Assembly (NCBI GenBank): GCA_041740975.1
Contig: JBGSKV010000110.1
Span: 31,654 to 95,653, forward strand
Length of the DNA: 64,000 nucleotides
Source: JBGSKV01 sp041740975
Lineage (GTDB): Bacteria; Bdellovibrionota_B; Oligoflexia; Oligoflexales; JALZUQ01
Direction: 5' to 3'
The notes below the pieces were generated by a model. The model was not told the DNA's origin, did no database searches, and saw only the letters and a program-made list of their open reading frames with translations. The translations under genes and the position numbers were made by a program. How positions within the stretch are numbered: position 1 is the first letter of the stretch; every line of letters starts with the position of its first letter. Shown here in pieces: positions 25,862 to 34,053 of this stretch.

Positions 25862-26038
25862 GGCCCTTCAAATAGATGGAAAGAAAATTCGCCTGGGTCA
25901 GTTGAGCGTCTTTCAAACAAGCCAGCGAACTGCTATCTAGCTAATTTTACCGATGTTGTGAGTCTTATTTGTAAAAAACCTAAAGATACTGCGTAACTTG
26001 ACGAGACGTCTGGCGAACCTTTAGTGGAACGTCCGACT

Positions 26039-27541
26039 ATGAAACCAATCCAATTACGACACCTAAAACTTTCGACCATACTTCTTCCGTTTGCATGCTT
26101 CATCATGGCTTGCGGCTCCGCCGTCGAAAGTCGTGATCTCACCGGCAAGCCATTATCCAGCAGTACGGATTCAGTTGCTGACTCGCCAACTATTCAGCCT
26201 GCTCCAAGTCATAACTTTACATCTGAAGTAGCGTATCTGGAAGACGAACCAGCTTTTTTTGCCGCTCGCATGCAGATGCTTGATAAAGCTACGAAGTCGG
26301 TTCGAATCCAATCACTTATTTTTTATTCAGACGAATCTAGTAAACTCATTTCAAACAAACTTCTCGCACTCGTGGAGCGTGGTGTCGAAGTCGACATCAT
26401 CATAGACCCGGTTTTTAACCGTAATGTGAAAGAGCATAAACTTTTCCTGGAACTTGTTTCCAAAGGCGTTCGTCTCTGGGGGTATGAGAAACTCTACTCT
26501 GCATGGATCCATCAAGCTCTGCAAATCAGAACTCTACAAGATATGTTTATGACTCTAAATATGCGTTATCACGAGAAACTTTTTATTATCGACGGTGAAC
26601 TGCCACAAAAAGCCCAGGCCATTATTGGTGGGGCCAATATGGCCAACGATTATTTTGCCGTTGTGGAAGGCGATCCCATGAACAGGTTCGTGGATCGTGA
26701 CGTCGCAGTAAGAGGATCCGTCGTGGCGGATTTGACGAAGGCATTTGACGCAACTAAAGACGAGTTTGCACAACGTCGACTCACCGATCCCAATGGAGCG
26801 CAACCACTTTTGGATTTGATATTGGATATTCAAGATGGACCCATTCCGCTTTCAGACATGAATCAGTCTTATCTTAATACTCTGGCGGGATATGCTGCTA
26901 AACCCCTAAACTTGAATTGGCAGCCGGTGAATGTTCAGTTTATTCAGTCGCGGCCTAGATTCAAAGAAGACAAAATTTTCCCGGAAGTCGTTAAGTTAAT
27001 CAACAGCGCTAAGGCGGAGATCCTTATCGCCAACGCTTATTTTGTTCCCGAAAAAGCACTTGTAGACGCGCTTGCCAACGCCGTTAAAAGAGGTGTGAAA
27101 GTTAAAATATTGACGAACACACGCGATATCATCGAAATTCCTATCCTCGTAGATCTCGGACGCAGCAAATTCAAAGCGATTCTGGATGCAAACTCGGCGG
27201 GCTCAGCCGGCAATGTTGAAATCTATGAATGGGGTGGATTTGTCGTCTTTAGTAATGAGTTCGGACAGAACCACAGCAAGTATATGGTCGTTGATCGCCA
27301 AACTGTTATGATTGGGTCGTATAATTTTGATCTCCGAAGCCGCCTCCTTAACTCCGAATCAGTCGTGGTCTTTAGCGATGTCATGTCGGCAAATCAATAT
27401 GCGGCCGAATTCTACGGCCACATCGTGCCGAGCTTAAGTACCTTGCTGACCTATGAAGAGGCCGAGGCCTACAATAACCCCGATAGCGTCTTTGAAAGAT
27501 TCAAGCTTAGACTACTCAATCGATTTGCAATTATTTTCTGA
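26039..27541 (+). CDS. phospholipase D-family lipoprotein (cardiolipin-synthase-like)
   Basis: ATG at 26039 preferred to the GTG at 26024. 500 aa. Lipobox IMAC (lipid on about Cys26). Two HKD motifs: HEKLFIIDGE (His178, followed by AIIGGANMANDYF) and HSKYMVVDRQ (His412, followed by MIGSYNFDLRS), the two half-sites that make one active site in PLD enzymes. Reaction in the family: phosphatidyl transfer or phosphodiester hydrolysis. Lipid anchoring puts it in the periplasm or outer membrane, unlike typical cardiolipin synthases with N-terminal membrane helices, so an exported lipase or nuclease is possible. Confidence 0.9.
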   Translation: MKPIQLRHLKLSTILLPFACFIMACGSAVESRDLTGKPLSSSTDSVADSPTIQPAPSHNFTSEVAYLEDEPAFFAARMQMLDKATKSVRIQSLIFYSDESSKLISNKLLALVERGVEVDIIIDPVFNRNVKEHKLFLELVSKGVRLWGYEKLYSAWIHQALQIRTLQDMFMTLNMRYHEKLFIIDGELPQKAQAIIGGANMANDYFAVVEGDPMNRFVDRDVAVRGSVVADLTKAFDATKDEFAQRRLTDPNGAQPLLDLILDIQDGPIPLSDMNQSYLNTLAGYAAKPLNLNWQPVNVQFIQSRPRFKEDKIFPEVVKLINSAKAEILIANAYFVPEKALVDALANAVKRGVKVKILTNTRDIIEIPILVDLGRSKFKAILDANSAGSAGNVEIYEWGGFVVFSNEFGQNHSKYMVVDRQTVMIGSYNFDLRSRLLNSESVVVFSDVMSANQYAAEFYGHIVPSLSTLLTYEEAEAYNNPDSVFERFKLRLLNRFAIIF

Positions 27542-27574
27542 CACCCAGTAGAGTTCCCACCGTGTGGCGAAGCC

Positions 27575-28075
27575 TTAGCTTCCACTTTTGTTCGTCATAC
27601 TAGCTATGATTTTTTCAAGACCTATGGCTGCGCATTCTTCATCGAGATGACCACCAGGAGCTCCTCCCACAGCTATGGCGCCCACGATGTCTTGGTCATT
27701 TTTGACAACGAGACCACCACCCACCAAAAGAATGTTCGGAACTTTCACAAGCTGAGAAATAGCGGGGTTCGCAAGGATTCTCTCTGCCATTTGCGATGTT
27801 TTTTCTAGTTTGTTGATCTGTCCGAGGGCAGTCGCCGTGTACGCTTTCATGCGCGCTGAGTCTAGCGTTAGTGGTGAAGCTTTGTTGTCTCGCAGCATGG
27901 CAATGATAAGACCTTCGTTGTTGACAACCACAGCAGTGACATCATAACCCTTCTTTCGGCAGTCCTCGACCGCAGCTATGACAGCTTCGTGCGCTTGTTC
28001 GGCGCTAATGGCAGAGCCCAGCACGTTTGTTGTCAGAACTAGTAAACTTATCAAGAAAATTTTTGGCAAAATCAT
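27575..28075 (-). CDS. GlcG/HbpS family protein, exported
   Basis: Start at 28075 (MILPKIFLISLLVLTTNVLGSA) because AAGGAG lies 6 nt upstream; the frame is open to 28183. 166 aa with a signal peptide about 1-22. GlcG/HbpS fold (PF03928): AHEAVIAAVEDCRKKGYDVTAVVVNNEGLIIAMLRDNKASPLTLDSARMKAYTA, then VGGGLVVKNDQDIVGAIAVGGAPGGHLDEECAAIGLEKI. Members bind haem or act with small-molecule metabolism; the function is often unknown. Periplasmic by signal peptide. Confidence 0.87.
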   Translation of the reverse strand: MILPKIFLISLLVLTTNVLGSAISAEQAHEAVIAAVEDCRKKGYDVTAVVVNNEGLIIAMLRDNKASPLTLDSARMKAYTATALGQINKLEKTSQMAERILANPAISQLVKVPNILLVGGGLVVKNDQDIVGAIAVGGAPGGHLDEECAAIGLEKIIASMTNKSGS

Positions 28076-28211
28076 CGCGACTCCTTCTCGGTTAAAGCAT
28101 GAGATTAGAATGAAACATTTGGTGGATGAGACATAGATCATTTTGCTCAACGTTTGTTGAGTGACAGGAAACTCTTGTGACAAAATTACTCGGAAGTGCT
28201 AAATTCAGACG

Positions 28212-28958
28212 ATGCTTACGCGTATTCACTTTTTAAGTTTTCCATTAGTTTTTTCTCTTGCGAGTCTGTCAGCTTCCTGCGCCCACCGAGATTGGCGAAC
28301 AGCAAGCCGAGACAGTGCTGGCATTGCTCCTTTGCCGACAGAGCAGAGCCAAGCCATCGTCCAAGTGTATGCAGCACGCGCGATCAATTGGCGGGGTGTG
28401 TTTGCGGTTCACAGTTGGATCGCAACGAAGGAAAAGAATGCGGACCATTATGTCACTTACCATGTCATTGGTTTTCGATTGAAAAGGACGGGTTCAACGG
28501 TTGTCATTGAAAAGGATCTTCCCGACCGACGCTGGTTTGGTGCAGAGCCTTTTATTATCCACGACATCAGAGGTTCGAAAGCTGAATCGGCGATAGCCAA
28601 AATTGCAGCTGCAGCAAAAACCTACCCGTATGACAAAACCTATCGAGCGTGGCCTGGGCCGAACAGCAATACATTTATATCGCACATCATTCGCCGCGTA
28701 CCCGAAATCGGAGTCGAGCTGCCTCCGCACGCGATTGGCAAAGACTGGCTCGACAACGGCAGGCCCTTCGATTGGACGGAGAGTGGAACGGGCGTTCAGT
28801 TATCGTTATTCGGCTTGTTGGGATTGAGTTTGGGCCTTGCAGAAGGTATTGAGTTAAATGTTATTGGCCTGAATCTGGGAATTGACTTTTGGCGGCCTGC
28901 GCTCAAACTTCCACTTGTTGGCAGAGTGGGGATAAAGGACGCGCCGGTGTTTGACTGA
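28212..28958 (+). CDS. DUF3750 family protein
   Basis: 248 aa. N-terminal hydrophobic signal (FPLVFSLASLSASC), possible but weak lipobox. Core pattern of DUF3750: AIVQVYAARAINWRGVFAVHSWIATKEKNADHYVTYHVIGFR, then RAWPGPNSNTFISHIIRRVPEIGVELPPHAIGKDW and a C-terminal GLLGLSLGLAEGIELNVIGLNLGIDFWRPALKLPLVGRVG. The N-S-N-T-F and H-S-W elements suggest an enzyme fold, but no activity is assigned. Exported. Confidence 0.82.
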   Translation: MLTRIHFLSFPLVFSLASLSASCAHRDWRTASRDSAGIAPLPTEQSQAIVQVYAARAINWRGVFAVHSWIATKEKNADHYVTYHVIGFRLKRTGSTVVIEKDLPDRRWFGAEPFIIHDIRGSKAESAIAKIAAAAKTYPYDKTYRAWPGPNSNTFISHIIRRVPEIGVELPPHAIGKDWLDNGRPFDWTESGTGVQLSLFGLLGLSLGLAEGIELNVIGLNLGIDFWRPALKLPLVGRVGIKDAPVFD

Positions 28959-29005
28959 TTGCTTAACTCTGAGGGTATTTTTTGAAGTCATGGAAAGGAA
29001 GCGAT

Positions 29006-30001
29006 ATGAAGATCGGTGTTTTCCAAACCCACGCTTATGAGCAGCCATATTTGCAAGTTGCCAATGAAGAGTTCCAGTTTGATTTGAAATTTTTTGAACC
29101 GCGCTTGAATGAGCAGACTGTCGATCTAGCAAAAGGTTGCGACGTAATTTGTTCGTTTGCAAATGACAGAGTTAATCGTGAAGTGATTGAAAAACTTCGC
29201 GACCACGGTGTAAAACTCATAGCCACTCGTTCGGCAGGGTACAATCACATAGATATCGAAGCAGCGAAGGCATTTGGCATTCCGGTTGTGCGTGTGCCAG
29301 AATACTCGCCGAATTCAGTGGCAGAGCATGCCGTGGGTCTCATTTTATGTCTGAATAGAAAAATTCATCGGGCCTACCAAAGAGTGCGGGAACAAAACTT
29401 CTCATTAAATGGGTTGGTCGGCTTCGACATCAAAGGAAAAAAAGTTGGGGTCATTGGAGTGGGGCGCATAGGTAAAGTGTTTGCCCAAATCATGCATGGT
29501 TTCGGCGCAACGGTTCTAGGATTTGATTTGGAGGAAGACGCAGAGCTAAAGGCGAAAGGCGTTTTAACATATGTGGATCTGAGAACTCTTTATAGTGCTT
29601 CGGATATTATCTCTTTGCATGTGCCGCTGACGCCAAGTTCTTTGCATCTCATCAATGAAGATGCTTTTGGACTCATGAAAAAAGGAGTTTTGCTCATAAA
29701 CACGAGTCGGGGTGGTTTGATAGATAGCAAGGCATTGATTAGCAATTTAAAAACAGGAAAAGTAGGAAGCGCTGGTTTGGATGTTTACGAAGAAGAGGGT
29801 GCCGTTTTTTTTGAAAATCATTCGGAAGAGATCTTGCATGACGACGTCCTGGCCAGGCTCATGACCTTCCCTAATGTTCTCATCACTTCCCATCAAGGTT
29901 TTCTCACCGCAGAAGCGCTTGGAAACATTGCTACCACAACTCTAAAAAATATCGATGACTTTTGTAAGGGTCGACCCTTGGCAAACAAAGTTGAAGCTTA
30001 G
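29006..30001 (+). CDS. ldhA: D-lactate dehydrogenase (2-hydroxyacid dehydrogenase family)
   Basis: ATG at 29006 chosen (AAGGAAGCG upstream) over TTG at 28982. 331 aa, the normal LdhA length. Reduces pyruvate to D-lactate with NADH, in the cytoplasm. NAD-binding GVIGVGRIGKVFAQ, catalytic Arg in FSxRGGLID-type NTSRGGLIDS, and catalytic His in ITSHQGFLTAEAL are present, with the LdhA-specific NSVAEHAVGLILCLNRKIHRAY segment. Overlaps the end of the convergent VIT1 gene by 4 nt. Other D-2-hydroxyacids cannot be excluded as substrates. Confidence 0.92.
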   Translation: MKIGVFQTHAYEQPYLQVANEEFQFDLKFFEPRLNEQTVDLAKGCDVICSFANDRVNREVIEKLRDHGVKLIATRSAGYNHIDIEAAKAFGIPVVRVPEYSPNSVAEHAVGLILCLNRKIHRAYQRVREQNFSLNGLVGFDIKGKKVGVIGVGRIGKVFAQIMHGFGATVLGFDLEEDAELKAKGVLTYVDLRTLYSASDIISLHVPLTPSSLHLINEDAFGLMKKGVLLINTSRGGLIDSKALISNLKTGKVGSAGLDVYEEEGAVFFENHSEEILHDDVLARLMTFPNVLITSHQGFLTAEALGNIATTTLKNIDDFCKGRPLANKVEA

Positions 30002-30732
30002 CCGAGATTTTTTAGTAATTTTCCAATGCTAAAAGCGAGACCGGCCGCACTTGCTCCCACTGCGAGTGTTATAAATCCGGCTCGCATAGGATGTTCCGAA
30101 GTCCAGCGACTCTTCAGTGACCCCACCACAAAGAACGCGAATCCAGTTGATATACTTGCCCACAAAAATCCACGCTGTACACCGAACAAGAACGGTAGCA
30201 AGGGTATCAACCCAAATACACCGAAGGCAACAAATGTCATTGCGGCCGCACGCGTCGGTGATCGCAAAGTATTGGCCAATCCATACTCTTCCGCGACCAT
30301 GTATTTCACCCAGCGCTGACGATCAGCGGTGATGTGCTTCAGTACGTCCTCTAAAAGAGGTGGGGCGAAACCCTGGTTGATTAATATCTGCCGAACTTCT
30401 TCTTTTTCCCCCGAAGGATTTTTAACTATTTGGTTATCTTCAAAACGTTCGACGAGCTTTTTCTCGTCGTGTTCGCTTTTCGTTCCTAGATAATTTCCCA
30501 CGGCCATCGAGAAACCGTCGGCCACCAAATTAGCAATACCCAAAATCAAAATTGTGCTGGTCTGCAGTTGGGCGCCGATGACGCCGGCTACGACCGCAAA
30601 GGTCGTGATAATGCCATCGACGGCACCGTATACAAAATCTCGCAAATAACTATTACCGTCTTGTTTGAGCCGGTCGTGAATAGCTTTGGGATTGTGGTCA
30701 TGATAAAAATTTGCGGGGAATTTGTCAGGCAT
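29998..30732 (-). CDS. VIT1/CCC1 family iron/manganese transporter
   Basis: 244 aa. Cytoplasmic N-terminus (HNPKAIHDRLKQDGNSYLRDFVYGAVDGIITTFAVVAGVIGA) leads into five transmembrane helices; the diagnostic NLVADGFSMAVGNYLGTKSEHDEKKLVERFEDNQI contains the metal-path Asp/Glu and the cytoplasmic EExx helices. Exports or stores Fe2+/Mn2+ in the family. Only 3 nt follow the PAS histidine kinase gene, so the two form one transcript, which ties metal handling to the neighbouring signalling genes. Confidence 0.9.
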   Translation of the reverse strand: MPDKFPANFYHDHNPKAIHDRLKQDGNSYLRDFVYGAVDGIITTFAVVAGVIGAQLQTSTILILGIANLVADGFSMAVGNYLGTKSEHDEKKLVERFEDNQIVKNPSGEKEEVRQILINQGFAPPLLEDVLKHITADRQRWVKYMVAEEYGLANTLRSPTRAAAMTFVAFGVFGLIPLLPFLFGVQRGFLWASISTGFAFFVVGSLKSRWTSEHPMRAGFITLAVGASAAGLAFSIGKLLKNLG

Positions 30733-30735
30733 CTC

Positions 30736-31866
30736 TTATACCGGCAATCTTACGACAAATTTGGTGTGTGGCGAATTTTTATCAACAATAAGCTCGCCGC
30801 CATGTTCTTTGACAACCGCCATCGAGATACTTAGGCCTAGGCCCGTGCCCTTTCCAGCTGGTTTTGTCGTGAAAAAAGGCTCCATCATTCGAGTTTGTAT
30901 GACTTCGGGTATGCCCGCTCCACTATCGGTGACACTGACTTCGAGCCATTTAGCCTTTCTTTGAATATCGATCTTGATCCATTTTTGTGAAAGATCAGAA
31001 ATGGCATCGCACGAATTGATAATCAAATTGCCGAAGACTTGCGCCAGCTCCGACTCTTTGCCTTGGCAAAAGAAGGATTCTTTTTCGTCATATTGCAATA
31101 TGACTTCGACGCCATGCTTTTTGATTTTATATCCGCAGTACCCGAAGACTTTGCTCATAATGATGTTCAGGTTTACGACGGCGAACGGATCTTTCGAGCC
31201 GTCTCTAGAATAAGTCAACATCCCCGATATTATTTTTTGCATATACTGCGCCCGTTCTTTGACGGATTCAATAGTATGTTCAAAATCAATGGAGTCTAGA
31301 GTCTTGGACTTAGCGGCATTTCCGATGACTTCGAGCCACGAAACGATGGAACCAATAGGATTGCCGAGTTCGTGCGCCATGCCTGCAGCTAATTGCCCTA
31401 AAGTCGCCATTTTCTCAGAGTGGATGGTTCTTGCTCGTTCAATTTCAATCTGCTCGAGCGCGTTTATTTTGTCAGTGATGTCCGTGCGGATGGCAACATA
31501 TTGGTATGGAGTATTTTGTTCGTTTAAAAACGGCACTATGGTCGTATGCACCCAATAATGGCTTCCGTCCTTAGCCCGGTTTTTGATATCGCCTCGCCAA
31601 ACTTCACCACTTTGTATGACGCGCCAAAGTTCGCTAAAAAATTCTTTAGGATGGTAACCAGAATTGATAATTTTGTGGGACTTGCCGATGAGTTCTTTTC
31701 TGGAATATTTTGAGATCTTCAAGAATTTATCGTTAACATACGTGATGATACCGCGTGCATCAGTGATCGCCACTATCGATGCTGCATCTAACGCAAACTT
31801 TTGATCATTTAGATCCTTAAGCGCTTGAACAAGTTTGACTTCACTGCTGGTTTCATCTATTTGCAT
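30736..31866 (-). CDS. PAS-domain sensor histidine kinase
   Basis: 376 aa, no transmembrane segment, so a soluble cytoplasmic sensor. PAS domain about 22-135 (AIVAITDARGIITYVNDKFLKISKYSRKELIGKSHKIINSGYHPKEFF and a PAC strand) is of the haem/flavin-capable class, ligand unknown. HisKA with phospho-acceptor His165 in MAHELGNPIGSI; ATPase boxes N (NSCDAISD), G1 (DSGAGIP), F (MEPFFTTK) and G2 (GKGTGLGLS). No receiver domain. Transcribed with the VIT1 gene. A weak sigma-54-type promoter lies 71-85 nt upstream. The NtrC-type regulator at 32566 is the closest candidate partner. Confidence 0.93.
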   Translation of the reverse strand: MQIDETSSEVKLVQALKDLNDQKFALDAASIVAITDARGIITYVNDKFLKISKYSRKELIGKSHKIINSGYHPKEFFSELWRVIQSGEVWRGDIKNRAKDGSHYWVHTTIVPFLNEQNTPYQYVAIRTDITDKINALEQIEIERARTIHSEKMATLGQLAAGMAHELGNPIGSIVSWLEVIGNAAKSKTLDSIDFEHTIESVKERAQYMQKIISGMLTYSRDGSKDPFAVVNLNIIMSKVFGYCGYKIKKHGVEVILQYDEKESFFCQGKESELAQVFGNLIINSCDAISDLSQKWIKIDIQRKAKWLEVSVTDSGAGIPEVIQTRMMEPFFTTKPAGKGTGLGLSISMAVVKEHGGELIVDKNSPHTKFVVRLPV

Positions 31867-31936
31867 CGTGTGATTTGCCTCAAGAAATTAAGAAGCTGGT
31901 GAATTTCCATACTTTGATTTCGGATAAAGATATACC

Positions 31937-31951
31937 GCATTTTCTGCGCCA
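31937..31951 (-). promoter_or_regulatory. weak sigma-54-like promoter for the PAS kinase-VIT1 operon
   Basis: Minus strand TGGCGCAGAAAATGC, exact spacing, but ATGC at -12 and GC for AC at -24. Counts as possible because four clear sigma-54 sites lie within 5 kb. Confidence 0.35.
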
Positions 31952-32032
31952 ATACACTCATCGTCGAAGTGAGTCGCTCCCGTGGCGCGCTAATTCGTTT
32001 GATGTATTGGGGGCTTATGTCGGAAAAGTGTT

Positions 32033-32048
32033 TGGCACTCTAATTGCT
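32033..32048 (+). promoter_or_regulatory. sigma-54 (-24/-12) promoter of the hibernation factor gene
   Basis: TGGCACTCTAATTGCT matches the consensus TGGCAC-N5-TTGCW exactly. Start of transcription would be near 32059, about 29 nt before the GTG start. Confidence 0.88.
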
Positions 32049-32087
32049 TTCCTGTCTTAAGGTTAATCCTACTGGTGAGAGGGAAGC

Positions 32088-32381
32088 GTGAATTTAGCTT
32101 TTACATACGAAGATTTTGAAACCTCCGAAAGTCTAGAGGCCTACGTTGCTCAGAAAATGAAGAACGATAGAAAGGCTTTTATTCCTTTTCCGGTGCAAAT
32201 TGAAATTTCGATAAAAATCAAAGAAAAAAATATCATCGAGTGTGCGGCGAGCGTCAGCAATATAAACGGAAAATTTAAGGTAGTCCAATCAGGGCGCTAC
32301 ATTTACGACTGTGTCGATCGATTGATTGATGACATCAAAGCGCAGTTAGCGGCTCGTGCAAATGCTAAGGGGCATCTGTAG
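32088..32381 (+). CDS. ribosome hibernation promoting factor (HPF/RaiA-like, short form)
   Basis: 97 aa; GTG start with GAGAGGG just upstream. The S30AE fold is recognised from FTYEDFETSESLEAYVAQKMKNDRKAFIPFPVQIEISIKIKEKNIIECAASVSNINGKFKVVQSGRYIYDCVDRLIDDIKAQL. Basic C-terminus AARANAKGHL. Binds the 30S decoding/mRNA channel region and stops translation in starved cells; short forms promote 100S dimers with a partner or inhibit as YfiA. It has its own sigma-54 promoter, so it is likely switched by the neighbouring regulator. Confidence 0.85.
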   Translation: MNLAFTYEDFETSESLEAYVAQKMKNDRKAFIPFPVQIEISIKIKEKNIIECAASVSNINGKFKVVQSGRYIYDCVDRLIDDIKAQLAARANAKGHL

Positions 32382-32502
32382 CTGATATGTTCGCAAGCAA
32401 AAATTGCGTGATATTTGGCGCATTTTGAGCTATATAGTCCATTCTGCGGTTCAATTGTAGCATGCAATTATTTTTTATCAATAAATATAGGTGGTTAAAT
32501 CA

Positions 32503-32518
32503 TGGCACCACAATTGCT
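32503..32518 (+). promoter_or_regulatory. sigma-54 promoter of the NtrC-type regulator gene
   Basis: TGGCACCACAATTGCT, an exact consensus match. Predicted start near 32529, 37 nt before the ATG. A sigma-54 activator driven by a sigma-54 promoter implies autoactivation. Confidence 0.9.
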
Positions 32519-32565
32519 TTTTAGCTAAGGCACATGCATTTTTATTATGAAAAGTAGGATCACAC

Positions 32566-34026
32566 ATGACGCCACCTATCGAGTTTCTCCAAGACACCAA
32601 AGTCCTAGTCATTGATGACGAAGAAATTTTGGCGTGGAGTATCATGAACGAACTCAAAAAATTAGGCTGTGAAACTCGCGGCGCTAAAAACGTAAAAGAA
32701 GCGATAGAAGCTTTTTCTGAGTTCGAACCGGATGTGGTGGTTTCAGACTTAAAGCTCCCTGACGGCAGTGGCTTGGATCTGTTGAAGCTATGGAAAGATA
32801 CTCACCCGAATTTGCCGTTTATCCTTATCACCGCACATGGCGCGGTGGAATCAGCCATAAATGCCGTTCGACTGAATGCGTTTGATTATCTCCAAAAGCC
32901 TTTCCAGATGAATAGTCTGATGGCTGCGGTAGGGCGTGCAGCCGAGGTTTCGCAGCTTCGCAAAAAAGTGAGTCGTTTTGAAGGAGCTATTAAAGCCAGC
33001 ACTGCCGTCAGTATTGTCGGTGATTCTGCGGTTATGCGAGAGTTGCGACGCAAAATTGAAAGAGTGGCAGCGGCCAACGCCGATACGGTTTTGGTTTGCG
33101 GCGAAACAGGATCTGGCAAAGAACTTGTGGCTCGTGCAGTGCATGAATGGTCCCTCGCCTCAAAAGGCAAGCCATACATTGAGATCAACTGCGCAAGCAT
33201 CCCCGAGTCACTTATCGAAAGCGAGCTTTTCGGTTACGAAAAAGGCGCCTTTACCGACGCAAAAACCAAGAAACTCGGACTCTTTGAGATTGCAGGTGAA
33301 GGAACCGTATTTTTGGATGAGATTGGCGAGCTACCCCTTAAGCTTCAAGCTAAGCTTTTGCGCGCAGTTGAATATCGAAAATTCAAGCGTGTCGGCGGCG
33401 TAGTGGATATAGATTTTAAAGCGAAAATCGTCGCTGCTACAAACCGTAACCTTCTCAAGGAAGTGAAACAGAAAAATTTCAGAGCTGATTTATATTATCG
33501 TTTGAATGTTGTTCCTATTATTTTGCCTTCACTACGCGAGAAGAAAGAAGACATCATTCAGTTGGCAGAGTTTTTCCTCGCCAAGATATGCCATGATGCG
33601 AAGATCCCGGTTCCTGCCTTGAGTGCGGACGCTAAGAAAATGTTGGAAAATCATTCTTGGCCAGGGAATGCCCGAGAGTTACGCAATGTTTTGCAACGAA
33701 CTGTGATTTTTGACCAGCCATCCACAATACAAGCCAAACACTTAGTGATCGATGAGGATATGGTTTTGGAAAATGAGGAAGTTCGAAGTTTCGATCCGTA
33801 TCATTCCCTTAACTCGCAAAGCGCCGTGAAAGGCGTGATAGGGACGTCATTTAGATTACCTGATACTGGTTATTCCCTTGAGAAAATGGAAAAAGACATG
33901 CTCCAACAAGCTATGCAATTGGCTCATTACAATCAATGCAAAGCCGCGGCTTTGTTAAAGGTCTCAAGGCACACGCTGCGATACCGTTTGGAAAAATATC
34001 AACTTATTGAAACTGAAAAAACATAG
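32566..34026 (+). CDS. NtrC-family sigma-54 activator (response regulator)
   Basis: 486 aa; AGGA 7 nt before ATG. Receiver about 11-125 with acidic pocket DDE (17-19), phospho-Asp61 (VVVSDLKLPDGSG) and Lys111 (YLQKPF). AAA+ domain about 147-390: Walker A GETGSGKE (179-186), sigma-54-contact loop as GAFTDA (227-232, one change from GAFTGA), Walker B VFLDEIGEL, and arginine finger region. C-terminal Fis-type helix-turn-helix (QAMQLAHYNQCKAAALLKVSRHTLRYRLEKY). Binds upstream enhancers and opens RNA polymerase-sigma-54 complexes. Its own promoter and those of its neighbours are sigma-54 type, making them the likely targets. Confidence 0.95.
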   Translation: MTPPIEFLQDTKVLVIDDEEILAWSIMNELKKLGCETRGAKNVKEAIEAFSEFEPDVVVSDLKLPDGSGLDLLKLWKDTHPNLPFILITAHGAVESAINAVRLNAFDYLQKPFQMNSLMAAVGRAAEVSQLRKKVSRFEGAIKASTAVSIVGDSAVMRELRRKIERVAAANADTVLVCGETGSGKELVARAVHEWSLASKGKPYIEINCASIPESLIESELFGYEKGAFTDAKTKKLGLFEIAGEGTVFLDEIGELPLKLQAKLLRAVEYRKFKRVGGVVDIDFKAKIVAATNRNLLKEVKQKNFRADLYYRLNVVPIILPSLREKKEDIIQLAEFFLAKICHDAKIPVPALSADAKKMLENHSWPGNARELRNVLQRTVIFDQPSTIQAKHLVIDEDMVLENEEVRSFDPYHSLNSQSAVKGVIGTSFRLPDTGYSLEKMEKDMLQQAMQLAHYNQCKAAALLKVSRHTLRYRLEKYQLIETEKT

Positions 34027-34053
34027 TCACTGGTTATTTAGAGGGTTGAATTT

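Noticed and set aside
31875..32060. 61-codon plus-strand frame between the PAS kinase and HPF genes
   Set aside because: TTG start without ribosome binding site and it overlaps the sigma-54 promoter at 32033; not supported as a gene.
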